Notes under the pieces: generated by a model
The model's database searches: none
The model's input: only the letters and a program-made list of their open reading frames with translations
Told to the model about the DNA's origin: nothing
Translations under genes and position numbers: made by a program
NCBI RefSeq assembly: GCF_019656455.1
Contig: NZ_BPMK01000004.1
Span: 1 to 64,000 of the forward strand
Source of the DNA: Noviherbaspirillum aridicola
GTDB taxonomy: Bacteria > Pseudomonadota > Gammaproteobacteria > Burkholderiales > Burkholderiaceae_D
Length of the DNA stretch: 64,000 nt
Direction: 5' to 3'
Part shown: piece after piece, positions 53,135-63,930 of the stretch
How the letters are laid out: every line of letters begins with the position of its first letter
How positions within the stretch are numbered: position 1 is the stretch's first letter

Positions 53135-54121
53135 ATGGATCTCAAGCTATTGCAAACCCGGTTGGGCCACACCTTCAAGGATGCTGTTCTGTTGCAGCAG
53201 GCCTTGACCCATCGCAGCCATAGCAGCGTGCATAACGAAAGGCTTGAGTTTCTCGGAGACTCCGTACTGAACTGCGTTGTCGCATCCCTGCTCTTTGAAC
53301 GTTACAACAAGATCGACGAGGGCGACCTGTCGCGCCTGAGGGCCAACCTCGTCAAGCAGCAGTCGCTTTACGAAATCGCCCAGCGCCTCGAGCTTTCCCA
53401 GTTCCTGCGCCTGGGCGAGGGCGAGCTCAAGTCCGGTGGATTCCGGCGGCCCTCGATACTCGCGGACACGCTGGAAGCGCTGTTCGGTGCGATCTTCCTG
53501 GACGCGGGCTTCGACGCTGCCCGCGACGTCATACGCTCGTTGTATATCCCCATCCTCGATTCGGTTGATCCGAAGACGCTGGGCAAGGATGCCAAGACGC
53601 TGCTGCAGGAGTACCTGCAGGCCAAGAAAATCGCACTGCCCCAGTACAACGTCGTGGCCACCCATGGCGCCGCCCATAACCAGGAATTCGAAATCGAATG
53701 CCTGATCCCGAAGCTCGAGATTCAGGTATTCGGAACCGGCGGCAGCCGACGGGCCGGAGAACAGGCTGCAGCCAAGCTGGCGCTGGAAGCGGTGCAGGCC
53801 GCGCTGGCGAAAACCGCCAGCGGCGCGCGCAAGAGCCGGCCGCGATCCTCGCAACTGAAGCTTGCCGGCATCGCCACCATTCAGCCCGATGCCCCGGCCG
53901 AGGACGACACGAGAAAAAAGAGCCGGTCGCCGAAGGGCGAGGCCAGGGCGGATGCCAAGCCGGATGCAAAGCCGCCGGAAACCCGGCAAAGCAAACTCGA
54001 TCTCAAGACAGGCGGACCTTCGCCTGACGCCGCCGGGGACGCGCCGGCGCCGGGCAACGAATCAGAAGCGATCGCCGCATCCACCAGCCCCGACCTGCCC
54101 AACCAGACCAAGACTGCATGA
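53135..54121 (+). CDS. rnc: Ribonuclease III
   Basis: A 328-residue double-strand RNase. The catalytic domain has [13 protein letters not shown] and [16 protein letters not shown]; a double-stranded RNA-binding domain lies at about residues 155–225. A low-complexity C-terminal tail of about 100 residues, rich in Lys, Ala, Pro and Asp, makes it longer than the usual ~225. Similar tails occur in Burkholderiales. ATGA overlap with era. Confidence 0.95.
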   Translation: MDLKLLQTRLGHTFKDAVLLQQALTHRSHSSVHNERLEFLGDSVLNCVVASLLFERYNKIDEGDLSRLRANLVKQQSLYEIAQRLELSQFLRLGEGELKSGGFRRPSILADTLEALFGAIFLDAGFDAARDVIRSLYIPILDSVDPKTLGKDAKTLLQEYLQAKKIALPQYNVVATHGAAHNQEFEIECLIPKLEIQVFGTGGSRRAGEQAAAKLALEAVQAALAKTASGARKSRPRSSQLKLAGIATIQPDAPAEDDTRKKSRSPKGEARADAKPDAKPPETRQSKLDLKTGGPSPDAAGDAPAPGNESEAIAASTSPDLPNQTKTA

Positions 54122-55020
54122 ACCCCCAGGATGCCCAAGACAACTTCCGCTGTGGCTATATCGCCATAGTCGGAAGGCCGAACGTCGGCAAATCGACATT
54201 GATGAATGCGCTCGTCGGCGCAAAAGTCAGCATCACCTCGCGCAAGGCGCAAACCACCCGGCATCGGATCACCGGCATTCAAACCCGTGAGAACGCACAG
54301 TTCGTCTACGTCGACACGCCCGGTTTCCAGACCCGGCACTCGAACGCACTCAACCGGACGCTCAACCGTACGGTCACGACGACGCTGACCGCTGCCGACG
54401 TCATTCTGTTCATCGTCGAAGCCGGGACCTACGGACCGGCGGACAAGCAGGTGCTGGAGCTGCTGCCGAAGAACGTGCCTTGCATCCTCGTGATCAACAA
54501 GTGGGATCGGGTCAAGGACAAGAAGACCCTGATCGAATTCACGCGCCAGGTCAGCGCCGACGCCGAGTTCGCCGCGGTGGTGCCGGTGTCGGCGAAGCAG
54601 CGCTTCCAGCTCGACGCGCTCGAAGCGGAGATCGAAAAACTGCTGCCGCCGAATCCCCCGATGTTCGACGAGGACGACATCACCGACCGCAGCGAGAAAT
54701 TCCTGGCGGCCGAGATCGTGCGCGAGAAAATCTTCCGCTTCGTCGGGGAAGAGCTGCCCTACACGAGCACCGTCCTGATCGAGAAATTCGAGCAGGAAGG
54801 CAACCTGCGGCGGATCTTTGCGGCCGTGCTGGTGGAACGCGAAGGCCACAAGGCAATGGTGATCGGACAAAAGGGCGCGAAGCTCAAGGAAATCTCGACC
54901 CAGGCGCGGCTCGACATGGAGAAGCTTTTCGGCGGACCCGTCTACCTGGAAGTCTGGGTCAAGGTGAAGTCCGGCTGGGCCGATAACGAAGCCGGGCTTC
55001 GGGCATACGGTTACGAATAG
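54118..55020 (+). CDS. era: GTPase Era
   Basis: A 300-residue GTPase: [17 protein letters not shown] (P-loop), DTPGFQ (switch II), VINKWD (NKxD-type), and a KH RNA-binding domain after residue 200 with [13 protein letters not shown]. It helps 16S rRNA maturation and 30S assembly, in line with its coupling to rnc. Confidence 0.97.
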   Translation: MNPQDAQDNFRCGYIAIVGRPNVGKSTLMNALVGAKVSITSRKAQTTRHRITGIQTRENAQFVYVDTPGFQTRHSNALNRTLNRTVTTTLTAADVILFIVEAGTYGPADKQVLELLPKNVPCILVINKWDRVKDKKTLIEFTRQVSADAEFAAVVPVSAKQRFQLDALEAEIEKLLPPNPPMFDEDDITDRSEKFLAAEIVREKIFRFVGEELPYTSTVLIEKFEQEGNLRRIFAAVLVEREGHKAMVIGQKGAKLKEISTQARLDMEKLFGGPVYLEVWVKVKSGWADNEAGLRAYGYE

Positions 55021-55067
55021 CCGCGAACCGGCGACATCCGCATAGGCGCCAGGACTTGACCGGAACC

Positions 55068-55877
55068 ATGCCCGACAACAGGACTGACAGCAGGGAGCAG
55101 CCGGCGCCGGCCGACGCGCCCGCAGCGACCCGCGCGCGCACGAGCCGTCCGAGGACCGCCGACAAGGACAGCAAGGTCGCCGCCCAACCGGGTTTCGTCC
55201 TGCACAGCTACCCCTACAAGGAAACCAGTCTCATCGTCGAGGTCTTCACCCGGGACTTCGGCCGCATCGCGCTGGTCGCCAAGGGCGCGAAAAGGCCCCA
55301 TTCGAAGCTCCGCGGCGTGCTGCAGACCTTTCAGCCGCTGACGATCAGCTGGAGCGGCAGGGCGGAGGTGCGGACCCTGACCGCGGCCGAATGGATAGGC
55401 GGCATGCCGCCACTGGAAAAGGCCGGGCTGCTGTGCGGCTTCTATCTGAACGAACTGCTGGTGAAGCTGCTGGCAAGGGACGACCCCCATCCGGTACTGT
55501 TTTCGCAGTACATCGCCACGCTCAACGAACTGGCGCACAACGAGCCGCCACCCATCGTACTGCGCAAGTTCGAACGGGCGTTGCTCAAGGAGACCGGGGT
55601 CGGCAACAATCTGACGATCTGTTCCGCCAGCGGCGCCCCGGTGCAGGCCGACAAGACCTATGTCGTCGATCCCGAGCGCGGCCCCCGGCCGGCACGGCCA
55701 TCCGACGACATGCCGCGCGTGAGCGGCAAGACGCTGCTCGACATGGACAGGGAGGATTACTCGGATGCGGTGACCCAATCCCAGAGCAAGTTCCTGATGC
55801 GGTTTCTGCTCGCGCATCATCTCGGCGGCGCGCAGCTCAACACCAGGCAGATTCTGATAGATTTGACGCAGTTATAG
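55068..55877 (+). CDS. recO: DNA repair protein RecO
   Basis: A 269-residue protein with a polar N-terminal tail of about 40 residues before the OB domain ([33 protein letters not shown]). The helical domain [19 protein letters not shown] follows. The Zn-binding Cys of some RecO forms are not obvious. It loads RecA with RecR. ATG 55068 preferred over TTG 55056. Confidence 0.94.
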   Translation: MPDNRTDSREQPAPADAPAATRARTSRPRTADKDSKVAAQPGFVLHSYPYKETSLIVEVFTRDFGRIALVAKGAKRPHSKLRGVLQTFQPLTISWSGRAEVRTLTAAEWIGGMPPLEKAGLLCGFYLNELLVKLLARDDPHPVLFSQYIATLNELAHNEPPPIVLRKFERALLKETGVGNNLTICSASGAPVQADKTYVVDPERGPRPARPSDDMPRVSGKTLLDMDREDYSDAVTQSQSKFLMRFLLAHHLGGAQLNTRQILIDLTQL

Positions 55878-55891
55878 CCAGGACTTCATCC

Positions 55892-56659
55892 ATGAGCCTC
55901 TTACATCCCAACAAGCCGGTAATCGAGCTCGGCGTAAACATCGACCATGTGGCGACCCTGCGCAATGCGCGCGGCACGAGTTATCCCGATCCGATCCAGG
56001 CGGCGCTGCTGGCCGAAGAGGCCGGGGCGGACTGCATCACGCTACATTTGCGCGAAGACCGCCGGCACATCCGGGATGCCGACGTCGAAGCGCTGCTGCC
56101 GCAGCTGCGCACGCGCATGAACCTCGAGTCCGCCATCACCAGCGAGATGATCGATTTCGCGCTGCGCCTGCGGCCTCAGGATGTCTGCCTCGTGCCCGAA
56201 CGTCGCGAAGAGATCACGACCGAAGGCGGGCTGGATGTGATCGCGCATTTTTCCCAGGTCAAGGACGCGGTCCACCGATTGCAGCTGGCCGGTGTGCGCG
56301 TGAGCCTGTTCATCGATCCCGATGCCGCCCAGGTGAAGGCCGCGGCCGAGGCGGGCGCCCCGGTCATCGAAATCCACACCGGCCGCTATGCCGAGGCGCG
56401 CACCGACGAGGAAGCCCAGCGTGAACTGGATCGCGTGCAGGCGGCGGTGCTCGCAGGCGTCGGCTATGGACTGAAGGTCAACGCGGGCCACGGTCTGCAT
56501 TACACCAACGTCCAGCCGATCGCCGCCATCCCCGAAATCGCCGAACTGAATATCGGACATGCGATCGTGGCCCAGGCCGTCTTCATCGGCTGGAAAAACG
56601 CGGTCAAGGAAATGAAGGCAATCATGACCGCGGCCCGGCTGGGCATTCACAAGAAATGA
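55892..56659 (+). CDS. pdxJ: Pyridoxine 5'-phosphate synthase
   Basis: A 255-residue TIM-barrel enzyme: [59 protein letters not shown] and [10 protein letters not shown]. It forms PNP in vitamin B6 synthesis. ATG 55892 is 14 bp after recO; it overlaps acpS. Confidence 0.97.
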   Translation: MSLLHPNKPVIELGVNIDHVATLRNARGTSYPDPIQAALLAEEAGADCITLHLREDRRHIRDADVEALLPQLRTRMNLESAITSEMIDFALRLRPQDVCLVPERREEITTEGGLDVIAHFSQVKDAVHRLQLAGVRVSLFIDPDAAQVKAAAEAGAPVIEIHTGRYAEARTDEEAQRELDRVQAAVLAGVGYGLKVNAGHGLHYTNVQPIAAIPEIAELNIGHAIVAQAVFIGWKNAVKEMKAIMTAARLGIHKK

Positions 56660-57048
56660 TCTACGGCATCGGCACCGACATCATCCGCATTTCCCGGATA
56701 CAGGCCGCGCTCGAACGGCACGGCGACCGGTTCGCCGAAAAGATCCTGGGGCCGGACGAGATGCAGATCTACCGGCGGCGGCGGAGCAAGGTCGAGGCGC
56801 GCGGTCTGCGCTTCCTGGCCACCCGCTTCGCCGCGAAGGAAGCGTTTTCGAAGGCGATCGGACTCGGCATGCGAATGCCGATGACCTGGCGGGCGATGCA
56901 GACGCTGAACGCCCCGGGCGGCCGTCCCGTGCCGGTTGCAAGCGGCGCGCTCAAGGAATTCATGGAGGCGCAGGGGCTGACTGCGCAAGTATCGATAACC
57001 GACGAATCCGACTATGCGGTCGCCTTCGTCATCGTGGAGAAAAAATGA
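56656..57048 (+). CDS. acpS: Holo-ACP synthase
   Basis: A 130-residue phosphopantetheinyl transferase with [12 protein letters not shown] (metal-binding Asp) and [17 protein letters not shown] (catalytic Glu-Lys). It activates AcpP encoded at 43515. ATGA overlaps on both sides tie it to pdxJ and nagZ. Confidence 0.96.
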   Translation: MIYGIGTDIIRISRIQAALERHGDRFAEKILGPDEMQIYRRRRSKVEARGLRFLATRFAAKEAFSKAIGLGMRMPMTWRAMQTLNAPGGRPVPVASGALKEFMEAQGLTAQVSITDESDYAVAFVIVEKK

Positions 57049-58091
57049 TCAAGCACGCGGACAAGGCGGCACTCGGGCCGGTTATGCTGGATGTGGTTGG
57101 CACTTCCCTGACGGAAGACGATCTGCGTCGCATTCGCCATCCGCTGACCGGCGGCGTGATCCTGTTCGCCCGCAATTATGAGAACCGGTCGCAGCTGGTC
57201 GCCCTGACGCAAGCCATCCACGAGGCACGTCCCGGCGTGCTGATCGCCGTCGACCATGAAGGCGGACGGGTGCAGCGTTTTCGCGGCGATGGCTTCACCC
57301 GACTTCCGGCCATGCGCCGGCTGGGCCAGTTGTGGGACCGCGACGTGCTGGCCGCGGTCAAGGCCGCCACCGATGTCGGCTTCGTGCTGGCGTCGGAATT
57401 GCGCGCCTGCGGCGTCGACCTGTCCTTTACGCCCGTTCTCGACCTGGACTATGGCGAATCCGGCGTGATCGGCGACCGTTCCTTCCACCGCGATCCGCGC
57501 GTGGTCACGCTGCTCGCCAAGAGCCTGAACCATGGCCTGGCCCTCGCCGGCATGGCCAATTGCGGCAAGCATTTTCCCGGGCACGGTCATGTGAAGGCCG
57601 ACTCGCACGTCGAGATTCCGGTGGACGAGCGCGGTCTCGACGAGATACTTGCCGACGATGCCGCGCCCTACAACTGGTTCGGCATCGGCCTGTCGGCAGT
57701 CATGCCGGCTCATGTCATCTATCCCAGGGTCGACAGGCACCCGGCGGGATTCTCGAAGAAATGGCTCGGGATACTGCGCCGCCAGCTGGCTTTTGCCGGC
57801 GTCATCTTCAGCGATGACCTGAGCATGGAGGGCGCGAGCGTGGCCGGCAGCGTGGTGGACGGCGCAACTGCCGCCCTGTCCGCGGGATGCGACATGGTCC
57901 TGGTCTGCAACCGGCCCGAGAAGGCGGACCAGTTGCTCGAGGGCCTGGACCCGAAGCTGGCGTCGGCCGAGTCGGCGGCCCGGATCGCCGCGCTCGTGCC
58001 GCAGGGCGAGCCCCTGGACTGGGACAGCCTGCAGCAGGACGGCCGCTACCGCGCCGCCCGCAAGACCGTGCAATCCCTGATGGACGATTGA
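57045..58091 (+). CDS. nagZ: Beta-N-acetylhexosaminidase NagZ (GH3)
   Basis: A 348-residue GH3 enzyme with [30 protein letters not shown] (catalytic His loop) and [13 protein letters not shown] (nucleophile Asp). It removes GlcNAc from cytoplasmic muropeptides in peptidoglycan recycling. Confidence 0.95.
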   Translation: MIKHADKAALGPVMLDVVGTSLTEDDLRRIRHPLTGGVILFARNYENRSQLVALTQAIHEARPGVLIAVDHEGGRVQRFRGDGFTRLPAMRRLGQLWDRDVLAAVKAATDVGFVLASELRACGVDLSFTPVLDLDYGESGVIGDRSFHRDPRVVTLLAKSLNHGLALAGMANCGKHFPGHGHVKADSHVEIPVDERGLDEILADDAAPYNWFGIGLSAVMPAHVIYPRVDRHPAGFSKKWLGILRRQLAFAGVIFSDDLSMEGASVAGSVVDGATAALSAGCDMVLVCNRPEKADQLLEGLDPKLASAESAARIAALVPQGEPLDWDSLQQDGRYRAARKTVQSLMDD

Positions 58092-58104
58092 AGAGGATCA
58101 GTCA

Positions 58105-59961
58105 ATGCCGGAAACGACCAGCCCCGACGCGCGCGCGGCGCTGCTGGACACCGTCGCCAGCCTGCCGCACCTGCCGGGGGTCTACCGCTACTTCGACGCC
58201 GACAACAAGCTGCTTTATGTCGGTAAGGCGCGGGATCTGAAGAAGCGAGTGTCGAGCTACTTCCAGAAGACGCTTGCCAGCCCGCGCACGGCGATGATGG
58301 TGGAGCGCATTGCTCGTCTCGAGACCACCGTCACGCGCAGCGAAGCCGAGGCGCTGCTGCTCGAGAACAATCTGATCAAGACGCAGCAGCCGCGTTTCAA
58401 CATCCTGTTCCGCGACGACAAGTCCTACCCGTATCTCAAGATCAGCGGGCAGGAAACGCCCCGCATGGCCTACTACCGCGGCGCGGTCGACAAGAAGAAC
58501 CAGTATTTCGGCCCGTTCCCGAGCGCCTGGGCGGTCAAGGAATCCATACAGATCCTGCAGAAGGTTTTCCAGCTGCGGACCTGCGAAGACACTGTGTTCG
58601 CGAACCGCACGCGTCCCTGTCTGCTGCACCAGATCCAGCGCTGCAGCGCGCCCTGCGTCAATGCGATCAGCAAGGAAGACTACGCGCTCGACGTCGAGAA
58701 TGCGGCGAAATTCCTGCGCGGACGCCAGAACGAAGTGCTGGCATCCCTGGAAAAGAAGATGCACGACTTTGCCGCCGAGCTCAAGTTCGAGCAGGCAGCG
58801 ACAGTCCGCAACCAGATCACCGCGCTGTCGCGCGTTCTGCATCAGCAGAGCATGGAGACCATCGGCGACGCCGACATCGACATCATCGCAGTGGAAGTGC
58901 AGGGCGGGCGCGCCTGCGTCAACCTCGCCATGGTCCGCGGCGGACGGCATCTCGGCGACCGCGCCTACTTCCCCACCCATGTCGACGATGCGCTCGCCGC
59001 AGCGGAGGGGCCGGTCGAGGTCGAGGTGCTCAAGGCCTTCCTTGCGCAGCATTACGCCGACCTGTTCATTCCCGGCATCCTGATTCTCGGCGTCGAATTC
59101 GACGAGCCGGAGCTGATGATGGCGCTGACCGAGCAGTGCGGCCACCGTATCAATCTCGTATTCCAGCCGCAGGGCCAGCGACGGCAATGGCTGGAAATGG
59201 CGCAGAAGGGCGCCGGGATCGCGCTCGCCCGCCTGCTCGCCGAGCAGGGTTCGCAGCAGGCGCGCACGCGCGCCCTGGTCGACGCGCTCGGCATCGACGC
59301 CACCGATATCGATGCCTTCCGCGTCGAATGCTTCGACGTCAGCCATACCCAGGGTGAGGCGACCCAGGCCTCCTGCGTCGTCTTCCATCACCACGCGATG
59401 CAGAACGGCGAGTACCGGCGCTACAACATCAACGACATCACCCCCGGCGACGATTACGCCGCCATGCGCCAGGTACTCACCCGGCGTTATGAAAAAGTGG
59501 TCAATGGCGACGGCGTGATGCCGGACGTGGTGCTGGTGGACGGCGGCAAGGGGCAGGTGGAGATGGCAAGGCAGGTCTTTACCGAGCTGGGCCTGGACAT
59601 CGGCCTCATCGTCGGCGTCGCCAAGGGAGAGGGGCGCAAGGTGGGCCTCGAGACCCTGGTGTTCGCCGACGACCGGGCGCCGCAGGAGCTGGGCAAGGAA
59701 TCCGCCGCGCTCATGCTGATCGCCCAGATCCGCGACGAGGCACACCGTTTCGCGATCACCGGCATGCGCGCCAAGCGGGCGAAGGCGCGACAGACTTCGC
59801 GGCTGGAAGAAATCGAGGGCATCGGCGCCAAGCGGCGGCAGCGCCTGCTGGCCCGCTTCGGGGGACTGCGCGGCGTTGCCGATGCGAGCGTGGAAGAGCT
59901 GGCATCGGTCGAAGGCATCTCCCGCCAGCTGGCGGAACAGATTTACAAGCAGCTGCATTGA
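58105..59961 (+). CDS. uvrC: UvrABC system protein C
   Basis: A 618-residue excision nuclease: GIY-YIG domain at residues 15–95 ([20 protein letters not shown]), UVR motif near 215 ([21 protein letters not shown]), RNase H-like 5' nuclease domain ([21 protein letters not shown]) and a C-terminal tandem helix-hairpin-helix ([18 protein letters not shown]). Full length. Confidence 0.97.
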   Translation: MPETTSPDARAALLDTVASLPHLPGVYRYFDADNKLLYVGKARDLKKRVSSYFQKTLASPRTAMMVERIARLETTVTRSEAEALLLENNLIKTQQPRFNILFRDDKSYPYLKISGQETPRMAYYRGAVDKKNQYFGPFPSAWAVKESIQILQKVFQLRTCEDTVFANRTRPCLLHQIQRCSAPCVNAISKEDYALDVENAAKFLRGRQNEVLASLEKKMHDFAAELKFEQAATVRNQITALSRVLHQQSMETIGDADIDIIAVEVQGGRACVNLAMVRGGRHLGDRAYFPTHVDDALAAAEGPVEVEVLKAFLAQHYADLFIPGILILGVEFDEPELMMALTEQCGHRINLVFQPQGQRRQWLEMAQKGAGIALARLLAEQGSQQARTRALVDALGIDATDIDAFRVECFDVSHTQGEATQASCVVFHHHAMQNGEYRRYNINDITPGDDYAAMRQVLTRRYEKVVNGDGVMPDVVLVDGGKGQVEMARQVFTELGLDIGLIVGVAKGEGRKVGLETLVFADDRAPQELGKESAALMLIAQIRDEAHRFAITGMRAKRAKARQTSRLEEIEGIGAKRRQRLLARFGGLRGVADASVEELASVEGISRQLAEQIYKQLH

Positions 59962-60043
59962 ACAGCGTAGAATCCGGGGCAGCGGGAATTGCGGTGCGAT
60001 CAATTTCCGCGAGATAATCAGCACATTTTTCAGGCCCCGACTC

Positions 60044-60637
60044 ATGCCGTTCAACATTCCGATTCTTCTCACCTGGCTGAGAGTCGCATTGATTCCGCTG
60101 GTAGTGGGGGTGTTCTATCTGCCCGAAGCCTGGCTGTCCTCGCCTGCCAAGGCCGTCGCGTCCACGCTGATTTTCATCATCGCCGCGGTCACCGACTGGT
60201 TCGACGGCTTCCTCGCCCGGCGCTGGAATGAAACCTCGGCCTTCGGCGCCTTCCTCGATCCCGTTGCCGACAAGCTGATGGTGGCCGGCGCCTTGCTGGT
60301 CCTGGTCGAATTCAGCCAGGTCAATGCCGTCATCGCCTTCATCATCATCGGGCGCGAGATCGCGATTTCCGCGCTGCGCGAATGGATGGCCCAGATCGGC
60401 GCATCGAAATCCGTAGCGGTCAGTTCCATCGGCAAGATCAAGACGGCCGCGCAGATGACGGCGATTCCGCTTCTGCTCTACGGCGTGCACTACGACAGCC
60501 TGCTCGGCGTGATCGCCGTGCGCGAAGTCGGCGGGCTCCTGATGTGGGTCGCCGCCGTGCTGACCGTCTGGTCGATGTTCTACTACCTGCGCAAGGCCTG
60601 GCCGCTGATCAAGGAAAAGGCGGGGCGCATGATTTGA
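60044..60637 (+). CDS. pgsA: Phosphatidylglycerophosphate synthase
   Basis: A 197-residue membrane enzyme with the CDP-alcohol phosphotransferase signature in [19 protein letters not shown]…LDPVADK (D-x2-D-G-x2-A-R-x8-G-x3-D-x3-D). Start ATG 60044 gives [18 protein letters not shown], the standard N-terminus. It makes PGP from CDP-diacylglycerol. Commonly next to uvrC. Confidence 0.95.
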   Translation: MPFNIPILLTWLRVALIPLVVGVFYLPEAWLSSPAKAVASTLIFIIAAVTDWFDGFLARRWNETSAFGAFLDPVADKLMVAGALLVLVEFSQVNAVIAFIIIGREIAISALREWMAQIGASKSVAVSSIGKIKTAAQMTAIPLLLYGVHYDSLLGVIAVREVGGLLMWVAAVLTVWSMFYYLRKAWPLIKEKAGRMI

Positions 60638-60654
60638 GAGGCGGGGCGTGTCAC

Positions 60655-60682
60655 TTGACAAAAAAAGATACGTCTCTATAAT
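60655..60682 (+). promoter_or_regulatory. Consensus sigma-70 promoter of tRNA-Gly genes
   Basis: TTGACA (60655–60660), 16 nt, TATAAT (60677–60682): both hexamers are perfect consensus, as often seen for stable RNA genes. Confidence 0.92.
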
Positions 60683-60699
60683 GCTTCCCTGTTGTCGAC

Positions 60700-60775
60700 G
60701 CGGGAATAGCTCAGTTGGTAGAGCGCAACCTTGCCAAGGTTGAGGTCGAGGGTTCGAGACCCTTTTCCCGCTCCA
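60700..60775 (+). tRNA. glyT: tRNA-Gly (GCC), copy 1
   Basis: 76 nt including encoded CCA. Acceptor GCGGGAA / TTCCCGC, D-loop AGCTCAGTTGGTAGAGC, anticodon loop CTTGCCAAG (GCC) and T-loop GGTTCGAGACC are all intact. Confidence 0.98.
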
Positions 60776-60786
60776 GGATTCTGAAG

Positions 60787-60813
60787 GGAAGCTTGTCGAA
60801 AGCTTCCTTTTTT
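60787..60813 (+). terminator. Rho-independent terminator after tRNA-Gly copy 1
   Basis: GGAAGCTT / AAGCTTCC with a 5-nt loop and six T. It implies that copy 2 needs read-through or its own promoter, which is not obvious. Confidence 0.88.
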
Positions 60814-60874
60814 GTTTCAACCGGGTGGGTGCCGAAGTACCGGCTCGCCCGATGAAAAGAGCAGTTTGCACGAC

Positions 60875-60950
60875 GCGGGAATAGCTCAGTTGGTAGAGCG
60901 CAACCTTGCCAAGGTTGAGGTCGAGGGTTCGAGACCCTTTTCCCGCTCCA
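60875..60950 (+). tRNA. glyT: tRNA-Gly (GCC), copy 2
   Basis: 76 nt, identical in every base to the copy at 60700–60775, including CCA. The four bases CGAC upstream are also shared. Confidence 0.98.
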
Positions 60951-61042
60951 GATTCCGGACGCGCGCGACATAGCAAGCGAGTCCATGGCCAGACCCACTG
61001 CGGCAACATGCTCGCGGGTTTATGGTTAAAATGGCTTCCCAT

Positions 61043-61116
61043 GGCGGGGTAGCAAAGTGGTTATGCAGCGGCCTGCAAAGCCGTAGACGCCGGTTCAATT
61101 CCGACCCCCGCCTCCA
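61043..61116 (+). tRNA. cysT: tRNA-Cys (GCA)
   Basis: 74 nt with encoded CCA. Acceptor GGCGGGG / CCCCGCC, anticodon loop CCTGCAAAG (GCA), T-loop GGTTCAATTCC. It is immediately followed by an integrase gene and is the likely attachment site of the element. Confidence 0.97.
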
Positions 61117-61124
61117 TATAAATC

Positions 61125-61184
61125 AATGGGTTAGCTCCGAAAGGGCTAGCCCATTGTCGTTTCAACCCCCTGTGCTGCAGGGGG
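61125..61184 (+). other. Two hairpins between tRNA-Cys and integrase
   Basis: AATGGGTTAGC / GCTAGCCCATT (61125–61135, 61145–61155, one G-T pair) and CCCCCTG / CAGGGGG (61166–61172, 61178–61184). The first probably ends the tRNA transcript; both may also be recombinase-site or arm structures. Confidence 0.5.
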
Positions 61185-61254
61185 CACGCCCCCTCCCGCT
61201 ACGCCCATGTAGGCCGTTGAGCCGCGCCGGGTCATTGGATTGGGGGTACTTTCG

Positions 61255-62445
61255 GTGTCTGTCTACGTCAAGCGCACGGCCAATGGCCGCTACCAGTTGC
61301 GCGTGCGCCACGCGCTGCTGCAACCCAACGGCGAGTTCTATCTCACCTTCACTGAAGAAGCCGATGCCCGCCGCTACGGCGACCAGCTCGATCATCTACT
61401 GGCGCGCGGCGTCGTGCCGAAAGACCTGCTGGAGCGGCCCGACACGACGCGCGACGGTTGGTCGCTGAGTCGCTGTATCGCCGAATACCTCCGGGTGGAG
61501 GACGTCAAACCGAGCGAAGCGGCCCTGCTGGCGACGGTCCGGCCGGAAGTCGGGCACGTAATGACTTGGGCGCTGAGCTACGACTGGGCCGAAGGCTGGG
61601 TGCGGACGATGAAACGGGAAAAGAACCTGGCACCCAGTACTATCCGTCACCGGCACGGCGCATTGGCGCGGTGTCTGGACTGGGTTATGCGCAAACATCT
61701 GCATGTCTTGGCAAGCAATCCGCTGAGGCTGCTCAAGCGCGGGTTTGCCACGTATTCAGCTGAAGACGGCCGGGTCGCCATCGCCCACGGCGGCACGCGG
61801 AAGCAGGACCGGGAACGAAATCGGCGACTGGCCGGCGACGAGGCGCAGCGCCTCACTGAGGCGGTCCGGGCCGACCCCGAACTCGAGCTGCTGTTTCACC
61901 TCGCGCTCGAGACCGCGATGCGGTTGCGCGAATGCTACACCCTGACCGTCGACCAGGTCCGGCTCGACCAGCGAACGATTCTGCTCGAGACGACCAAGAA
62001 CGGCAGCAGCCGGCAGGTGCCGATGAGCCGACCGATTCATACGCGGCTGACCGCCTACCTTACCGCCCATCGCACGGCGATCGCCGACCGTGGCGGCCGG
62101 CTCTTCAGCTGCTGGGCCGGGCAAACGGACGAAAAAGTACTTGACCGGATCACGAGCCGGGTCTCGCATCGGTTCGCACTCGTCGTCCGCACTGCCGGCC
62201 TGCACGATTTCCATTTCCACGACCTGCGCCACGAAGCGACCTGCCGGCTGTACCTGCGCACGCATTACTCCGACGTGCAGATAGCGCGCATCACCGGCCA
62301 CCGCGATCTGCGGATGCTCAAGCGCTACGCCAGCCTGCGCGGCTGCGAACTGGCGGAGGGAATGTGGGGCTGGGACGGGTGCAGTGCGGCTGGCGGTGAG
62401 CCGGCCGCCCGCACGCGGCGGGTCAAGAAATCGGCGCCCCGCTAA
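61255..62445 (+). CDS. Tyrosine recombinase / integrase 1
   Basis: A 396-residue site-specific recombinase. GTG 61255 is chosen because it gives the same MSVYV start as integrase 2 and has GGGGG 8 nt upstream. The N-terminal arm- and core-binding parts cover about residues 1–190. The catalytic set is R223 (TAMRLREC), K248 (TTKNGSSR), H322/R325 (FHDLRHEA), H349 (ITGHRD) and Y358 (LKRYASL), all present. It probably integrated the element at tRNA-Cys. It is convergent with a related integrase. Confidence 0.93.
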   Translation: MSVYVKRTANGRYQLRVRHALLQPNGEFYLTFTEEADARRYGDQLDHLLARGVVPKDLLERPDTTRDGWSLSRCIAEYLRVEDVKPSEAALLATVRPEVGHVMTWALSYDWAEGWVRTMKREKNLAPSTIRHRHGALARCLDWVMRKHLHVLASNPLRLLKRGFATYSAEDGRVAIAHGGTRKQDRERNRRLAGDEAQRLTEAVRADPELELLFHLALETAMRLRECYTLTVDQVRLDQRTILLETTKNGSSRQVPMSRPIHTRLTAYLTAHRTAIADRGGRLFSCWAGQTDEKVLDRITSRVSHRFALVVRTAGLHDFHFHDLRHEATCRLYLRTHYSDVQIARITGHRDLRMLKRYASLRGCELAEGMWGWDGCSAAGGEPAARTRRVKKSAPR

Positions 62446-62636
62446 GCGGCGCGGGGCCCGGCCGCGCGGCGGCGGCCATCGTTCCGGTGGCCGGCGGCCC
62501 AGCCGAGCCCGATACCGGAAAACGACGTGCGCAGCGCATCCGTACCGGTTCCCAGGGGGATGCGGCGGGCGACAACGGACGGGTGCGACAGGACACGTCC
62601 CGATCTCGCCGAGTACACCGCCGAAAACGGCGCCTG

Positions 62637-63815
62637 TCATGTCCGGATGTCAGTGCCATGCCACTCCGCAGTTGCAATGTCCGGATCTTGTCGGGACCAG
62701 CCCCACATGCGGTCGGCCAGTTCGCTACCGCGCAGGCTCGCGTAGCGCTTGAGCATGCGGAAATCGCGGTGGCCGGTGATCCGGGCTATTTGCACGTCCG
62801 TGAAGTTCGTCAGCAGGTAAAGCCGGCACGTCGCTTCGTGGCGCAGGTCGTGGAAGTGGAAATCAATCAGGCCAACCGCGGCGACCGCGTCAGCATAGAG
62901 ACCGGAGACATGGGCCGTGATCTTGTCGAGTTCCTCGTCATCGGTCTGGCCCTGCCACCAGCTGAAGAGCCGCCCGCCGCGCGCGGCAATTGCCTCGCAG
63001 TTCGCTGCGAGGTACTCGCTCAGCCGCCTGTGGATGGGCTCGCTCATCGGCACTTGACGGGTGTCGCGATTCGGGTTCTCGGTCAGGCAGATGGTGCGCC
63101 GGTCAAGCCAAATCTGGTTGACGCTGAGCGTGTAGCATTCGCGCATTCGCAGCGCCGCTTCGAAACCGAGATGGTGAAGCAGCTCAAGCTCAGGGTCTGC
63201 TTCCAGCTTCGCTTCCAATAGCTTCGCTTCATCCTCCGGCAGTCGCCGGTTGCGTTCCTGATCCTTCTTGACGGTTCCGCCGTTTGCGATCGCCACGCTG
63301 GCGTCGGTCTTCGAATACGTCGCATAGCCCCGCTTGAATAGACGGAGCGGGTTCGTCGCCAGAATCTCCGGATGACTGTTGGTGACCCAGTCGAGACACC
63401 GGGCGAGCGCACCGTGACGCTTTCGTATCGTGCCCGGCGTCAGGTTCTGCTCCCGTTTCATCGTCTGGTGCCAAGTTTCGGCCCAGCTGTACGACACGTC
63501 CGCAGTCGTGGCCTTACCGAGTTGACGGCGAAGCGTCGCGAGCAACTTGTAGTCACTGTGCTTCACGTCTACCGTCTTCAGGTACTCGTCGATGCACCGA
63601 GCAAGGCTCCACCCTTTCTTGGGGGCCGGCGCGATCAACTGGAGATCGGTGGGGACGATGCCCAGATCGAGGGTGGCCTGCAGACTGTCACCATATTCAC
63701 GAGCCGTTTGCTTGTCATCGAACGTCGCGTAAAACTCGCCGTTCGGCGGAATCAACGGGTGGCGTACGCGCAGTTGATATTGATTCTTGCCCCGGGTTCT
63801 GACATAGACAGACAT
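62637..63815 (-). CDS. Tyrosine recombinase / integrase 2
   Basis: A 392-residue protein clearly homologous to integrase 1 over its full length (shared YQLRVRH, GTIRKRHGALARCLDWV-type segment, FHFHDLRHEATCRLYL and ITGHRDFRMLKRYASLRG). Catalytic residues are intact: AALRMREC, TRQVPM, HDLRHE, GHRD and the final Tyr. ATG 63815 has GGAG upstream. The pair faces inward with a 191-bp gap. Either two integrations at the same site or a duplicated recombinase. Confidence 0.93.
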   Translation of the reverse strand: MSVYVRTRGKNQYQLRVRHPLIPPNGEFYATFDDKQTAREYGDSLQATLDLGIVPTDLQLIAPAPKKGWSLARCIDEYLKTVDVKHSDYKLLATLRRQLGKATTADVSYSWAETWHQTMKREQNLTPGTIRKRHGALARCLDWVTNSHPEILATNPLRLFKRGYATYSKTDASVAIANGGTVKKDQERNRRLPEDEAKLLEAKLEADPELELLHHLGFEAALRMRECYTLSVNQIWLDRRTICLTENPNRDTRQVPMSEPIHRRLSEYLAANCEAIAARGGRLFSWWQGQTDDEELDKITAHVSGLYADAVAAVGLIDFHFHDLRHEATCRLYLLTNFTDVQIARITGHRDFRMLKRYASLRGSELADRMWGWSRQDPDIATAEWHGTDIRT

Positions 63816-63930
63816 TCAATTCTCCTATAGATGAAAGTTGGCCCTGCATGACACGACGGAGCCGTCCTGTGATCACCGATGCGCGCACAGCGGCGGCTGC
63901 TCAGTCGCGCATCGGTCAGATTGATGCCGG

